Of a stretch of DNA of 64,000 bases, positions 61,619 to 64,000 are shown piece after piece; position 1 is the first letter of the stretch; each line of letters opens with the position of its first letter. The notes beneath the pieces are model-generated. The model ran no database searches. It was not told where the DNA came from and saw nothing but the letters and a program-made list of their open reading frames with translations. Where the stretch lies: contig NZ_CP195790.1 of NCBI RefSeq assembly GCF_051465645.1, positions 4,278,001 to 4,342,000 of the forward strand, given 5' to 3'. A program made the translations under genes and the position numbers. The stretch comes from Planctomicrobium sp051465645. GTDB lineage: Bacteria > Planctomycetota > Planctomycetia > Planctomycetales > Planctomycetaceae.

Positions 61619-63999
61619 TACGTCGCTGGCTGCGGAGGCGTTTCCGGTTGCAATGGTTCACCATCCCCTGAGGCTTCAGCGGGAGGCTCGTCAGCAGGTG
61701 GTGTCGGCTTGGTTGGGGGAACCGGTGTCGGACGACCCAGGACGGCGTGAAGAACCCAGATCAGGATCATCACCACGAGTCCATATTTCCCGGCTGACAC
61801 GGCTGCGTTCAGGCTCGCATTGTCATAGAGCCCATAAAGTGCAGCAGCAAATGTGAAGAACAGCAGGATGCCCAACCGGTTTTCCCATGATGTGTGGACG
61901 AGAATCCAACCGATGAGTGCCGCTGCGACGCTGAACAGGATGGTCATGCTCAGGCGGTTCCACCAGCGAACTTCAATCGAGGATGCCTGACCCAATTTAT
62001 TGTAGATGTATGGCAGACGGCCGTTCGTCGGGAATTGAGAGATCCCTGCAGGAGCCTTCTGACCATCGAGAACCCATGCTTCTGCCGCGGTCGCATTGCG
62101 ATCCGGCTTTTGCCCGCAAAGAATCTGGCAGGGCGTCGAAATCGTCTGCATCCGGAAGGGGGCAGGATGTCCGATCAGGGCGTACTTTTCTGGAATCCAG
62201 ACGAGAACCTTTTGTTCCTGAACGACACCATTTCCGGTGACATCAATGACAGGCAACGGAAGGTGCAAGTCTCCGCTTCCAAAGCGACTTTGTCCGAGTG
62301 ACGGATTCAAATTCCACAGGAACTGGAAGGTCAGCAGGAACGAAGATTCAGACGAATCCGGACGAGCGATGTTCAACCAGTACGGGCTGAAAAGTTTGAG
62401 GTGATCTGGCAATGCGACTTCTGCTTTTTCGAGCTTCACTTCCCGATCATTGAGAAATGTGCCAAGCACTTCCAGATGAGCAGGCAATGCGACAAGCAAC
62501 CGCTGACGTTCCGTTGTCTGCACGACATAACGGCAGCGGAATGTCGCTTGCGGGTCCTGGCTTGCGACCACTTCCACAAGTCCGCGCGAGATGATTGTCG
62601 AGACGACATTCTGAATCTCATAGCGGCGTGTCGAGATCTCCAGTGATGCCGGAGCGTCAGCGTCATCGCGATAGTATTGATAGGCGAGTGTGCCTCCGTG
62701 CGGAAGCAGCGTCAGTTCTCGATTATCGATCTGTTCGAGTGAAGAACTTGGAGTCGCTACGAGTGAAAGCGTACGATCCTTCTGAACTGAGATTTCCCCT
62801 ATCAGTGATGCGATGGGAGTGATGACCTCTCCAGCGTTGTTCACGATTCCAAGAGGACGAGGCAACGGGAATGTGACCGCATTGTCGGCCTCTTTTTTGT
62901 CTGTGATAACAGTCGTTGGCAGGTCATAAGAAATGGTGAATGTCTGTTTGCCGATTAACTCGCGTTGGGTCGCGATGGTCCAGACGACCCGTCCGTCGAC
63001 AGGTTCCGCAGCGGTCTTCTGGCGAATCGGAACAGCAACGTGGTTACCGGGTGTCACGTCGATGCGAATCAAATTTGAAATCGACTCAGGGACTTCAAAA
63101 CGGAACGTGTTCACCGGAGAGAGCTCGACAGAATATGTCAGCAGCGATTTGACTCGTGAGACTTCCTGTTGAATGTCGATGGTGGTTGCGATCTCGGCCA
63201 GAATGCGAGCTGGCTTACGCTGCAATCGGACCGGGATGACGACTGGACGGCGGTAATAACGCCAGGCTGACGTCAGTCGGAAATCGCCTTCGCTCGCGCC
63301 GTCCGCAATCGGAATCGGTTGAGCGGACTGCACAGAGGGGAGCGGAGTCTGAACTTCGACGGAATCTTTGGCATAGACGAACACAGTTCCTTCGTCTCGT
63401 TCAACGCCTTCTGGACTCGAAATTGGAAGCGGTGTCTCTTTACCTTCGGTGTTTTCAAGCGGCATTCGACCGGTCAGCAACAGGTCGATGCTTCCCATTG
63501 TCTGCTGGTTGAATTGGACGCTCAGAAGCCCGTCCTGAACGTTGAAACTTTTGACGTTTCGCCCAGTGACCTGATCGATAGTGACATCGTCGGCCAGCTT
63601 GATCGTCAGTCCGAAGATGCCAATTCGTTCGATCTTGTAGTCGAGTTTTTCGGTGAACGTCAGATGCTCTGATTGCAGATAAATTCGACTGTTCTGATTC
63701 ACCTGAATTCGAGGCAGAACTGGTTGAACAGAGAGTGACAGCGAATGGTCTGCGGTGAAATAACGATAGAGCAGACCACTGTTGCTTCTCAGTTCTGGAT
63801 TGGCTTCACTGGCGTCGATGCGGACCAGTCCTTGCGGCGAACTGGCATTCACGGAGAGGTCTTGCCCATGGTGGATTGCGAGCATTCCGCTCACACGCAC
63901 CACGTCCATCGGCTGAATTCCAAGCACTTTCCCATCTGCAGTGATGCCACCTGTGACAATTTCGTTGGATTCGAGTTTCTCTTCGGCATCGAGTTCCAA
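61618..63999 (-). CDS. large exported protein, partial (5' end beyond the window)
   Basis: 793 residues seen; the frame is open to the window edge, so the N-terminus is missing and the apparent start there is only a TTG codon. Beta-rich extracytoplasmic part with repeated sandwich-like segments, then membrane helices near 690-790 (LSMTILFSVAAALIGWILV, LLFFTFAAALYGLY, GLVVMILIWVLHAVLG) and a Pro/Glu-rich cytoplasmic-type tail. General style matches the downstream 2637-residue protein, and the stop overlaps its start, so the two are translationally coupled and probably work together. No family recognised; function unknown. Confidence 0.8.
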   Translation of the reverse strand: MELDAEEKLESNEIVTGGITADGKVLGIQPMDVVRVSGMLAIHHGQDLSVNASSPQGLVRIDASEANPELRSNSGLLYRYFTADHSLSLSVQPVLPRIQVNQNSRIYLQSEHLTFTEKLDYKIERIGIFGLTIKLADDVTIDQVTGRNVKSFNVQDGLLSVQFNQQTMGSIDLLLTGRMPLENTEGKETPLPISSPEGVERDEGTVFVYAKDSVEVQTPLPSVQSAQPIPIADGASEGDFRLTSAWRYYRRPVVIPVRLQRKPARILAEIATTIDIQQEVSRVKSLLTYSVELSPVNTFRFEVPESISNLIRIDVTPGNHVAVPIRQKTAAEPVDGRVVWTIATQRELIGKQTFTISYDLPTTVITDKKEADNAVTFPLPRPLGIVNNAGEVITPIASLIGEISVQKDRTLSLVATPSSSLEQIDNRELTLLPHGGTLAYQYYRDDADAPASLEISTRRYEIQNVVSTIISRGLVEVVASQDPQATFRCRYVVQTTERQRLLVALPAHLEVLGTFLNDREVKLEKAEVALPDHLKLFSPYWLNIARPDSSESSFLLTFQFLWNLNPSLGQSRFGSGDLHLPLPVIDVTGNGVVQEQKVLVWIPEKYALIGHPAPFRMQTISTPCQILCGQKPDRNATAAEAWVLDGQKAPAGISQFPTNGRLPYIYNKLGQASSIEVRWWNRLSMTILFSVAAALIGWILVHTSWENRLGILLFFTFAAALYGLYDNASLNAAVSAGKYGLVVMILIWVLHAVLGRPTPVPPTKPTPPADEPPAEASGDGEPLQPETPPQPAT

Positions 64000-64000
64000 T

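Noticed and set aside
1..64000. CRISPR arrays, IS elements, prophage, tRNA or rRNA genes
   Set aside because: None found by eye in either strand; no regularly spaced repeats, transposase motifs or T-arm plus acceptor patterns.

Overview
The window looks like a chromosomal segment of a planctomycete (Planctomycetota, probably order Planctomycetales); genus cannot be read from it. The evidence is family content: a DUF1559-type pseudopilin-like protein with an H-x9-DG tail, a large PVC-type membrane-bound dehydrogenase/cytochrome c protein, a HYExAFE-type protein, a TPR protein with a MA-type peptidase domain, PQQ-propeller and LTxxQ-type secreted proteins, and very large secreted/membrane proteins of unknown function. 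Genes lie on both strands in short runs, and many start codons have no clear Shine-Dalgarno sequence. I saw no rRNA, tRNA, CRISPR array, transposase or prophage, and no obvious horizontally acquired island.

Layout. 0.3-7 kb, minus strand: cardiolipin synthase, a di-heme peroxidase-type cytochrome c, and a TadE/TadE/TadG-VWA cluster. 7-14 kb: a TPR metallopeptidase-like protein, convergent nadE, hemP and typA. 14.7-19.7 kb, plus strand: a degenerate NuoL-like membrane protein, an L-galactose-dehydrogenase-like aldo/keto reductase, and an alpha/beta hydrolase-SGNH esterase fusion. 19.8-27.7 kb: cdsA, a glycosyltransferase, rlmN, a small four-cysteine protein, an LTxxQ protein and a PQQ-propeller protein. 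27.8-33.9 kb, minus strand: FHA protein, response regulator, hemC, comF, a metal ABC permease fused to an MntR-like regulator, and a ZIP transporter. 34.4-39.7 kb, plus strand: DUF1559 protein, zinc-ribbon membrane protein, and the abutting pair ispA-dxs. 39.8-50.7 kb: AraC regulator, PVC dehydrogenase, HAD hydrolase, ThiF/MoeB-like enzyme, ketoacyl synthase, small membrane protein, HYExAFE protein and xylB. 50.9-53.6 kb: mreD and a PBP2 homologue. 53.7-64 kb, minus strand: two overlapping genes for very large envelope proteins, the upstream one cut by the window edge.

Housekeeping themes are phospholipid synthesis (cls, cdsA), isoprenoid precursors (ispA, dxs), cofactors (nadE, hemC, ThiF-like), translation (typA, rlmN) and metal handling (permease-MntR, ZIP, hemP).

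The most unusual observations are: a PBP2 homologue paired with mreD in which the catalytic serine and the KTG lysine are both replaced; a NuoL-like orphan lacking the expected proton-path residues; the transporter-regulator fusion; the 2637-residue protein with a signal-peptide-like segment in its middle; and a crossing (pseudoknot-type) pair of inverted repeats between the Tad-like cluster and the TPR gene.
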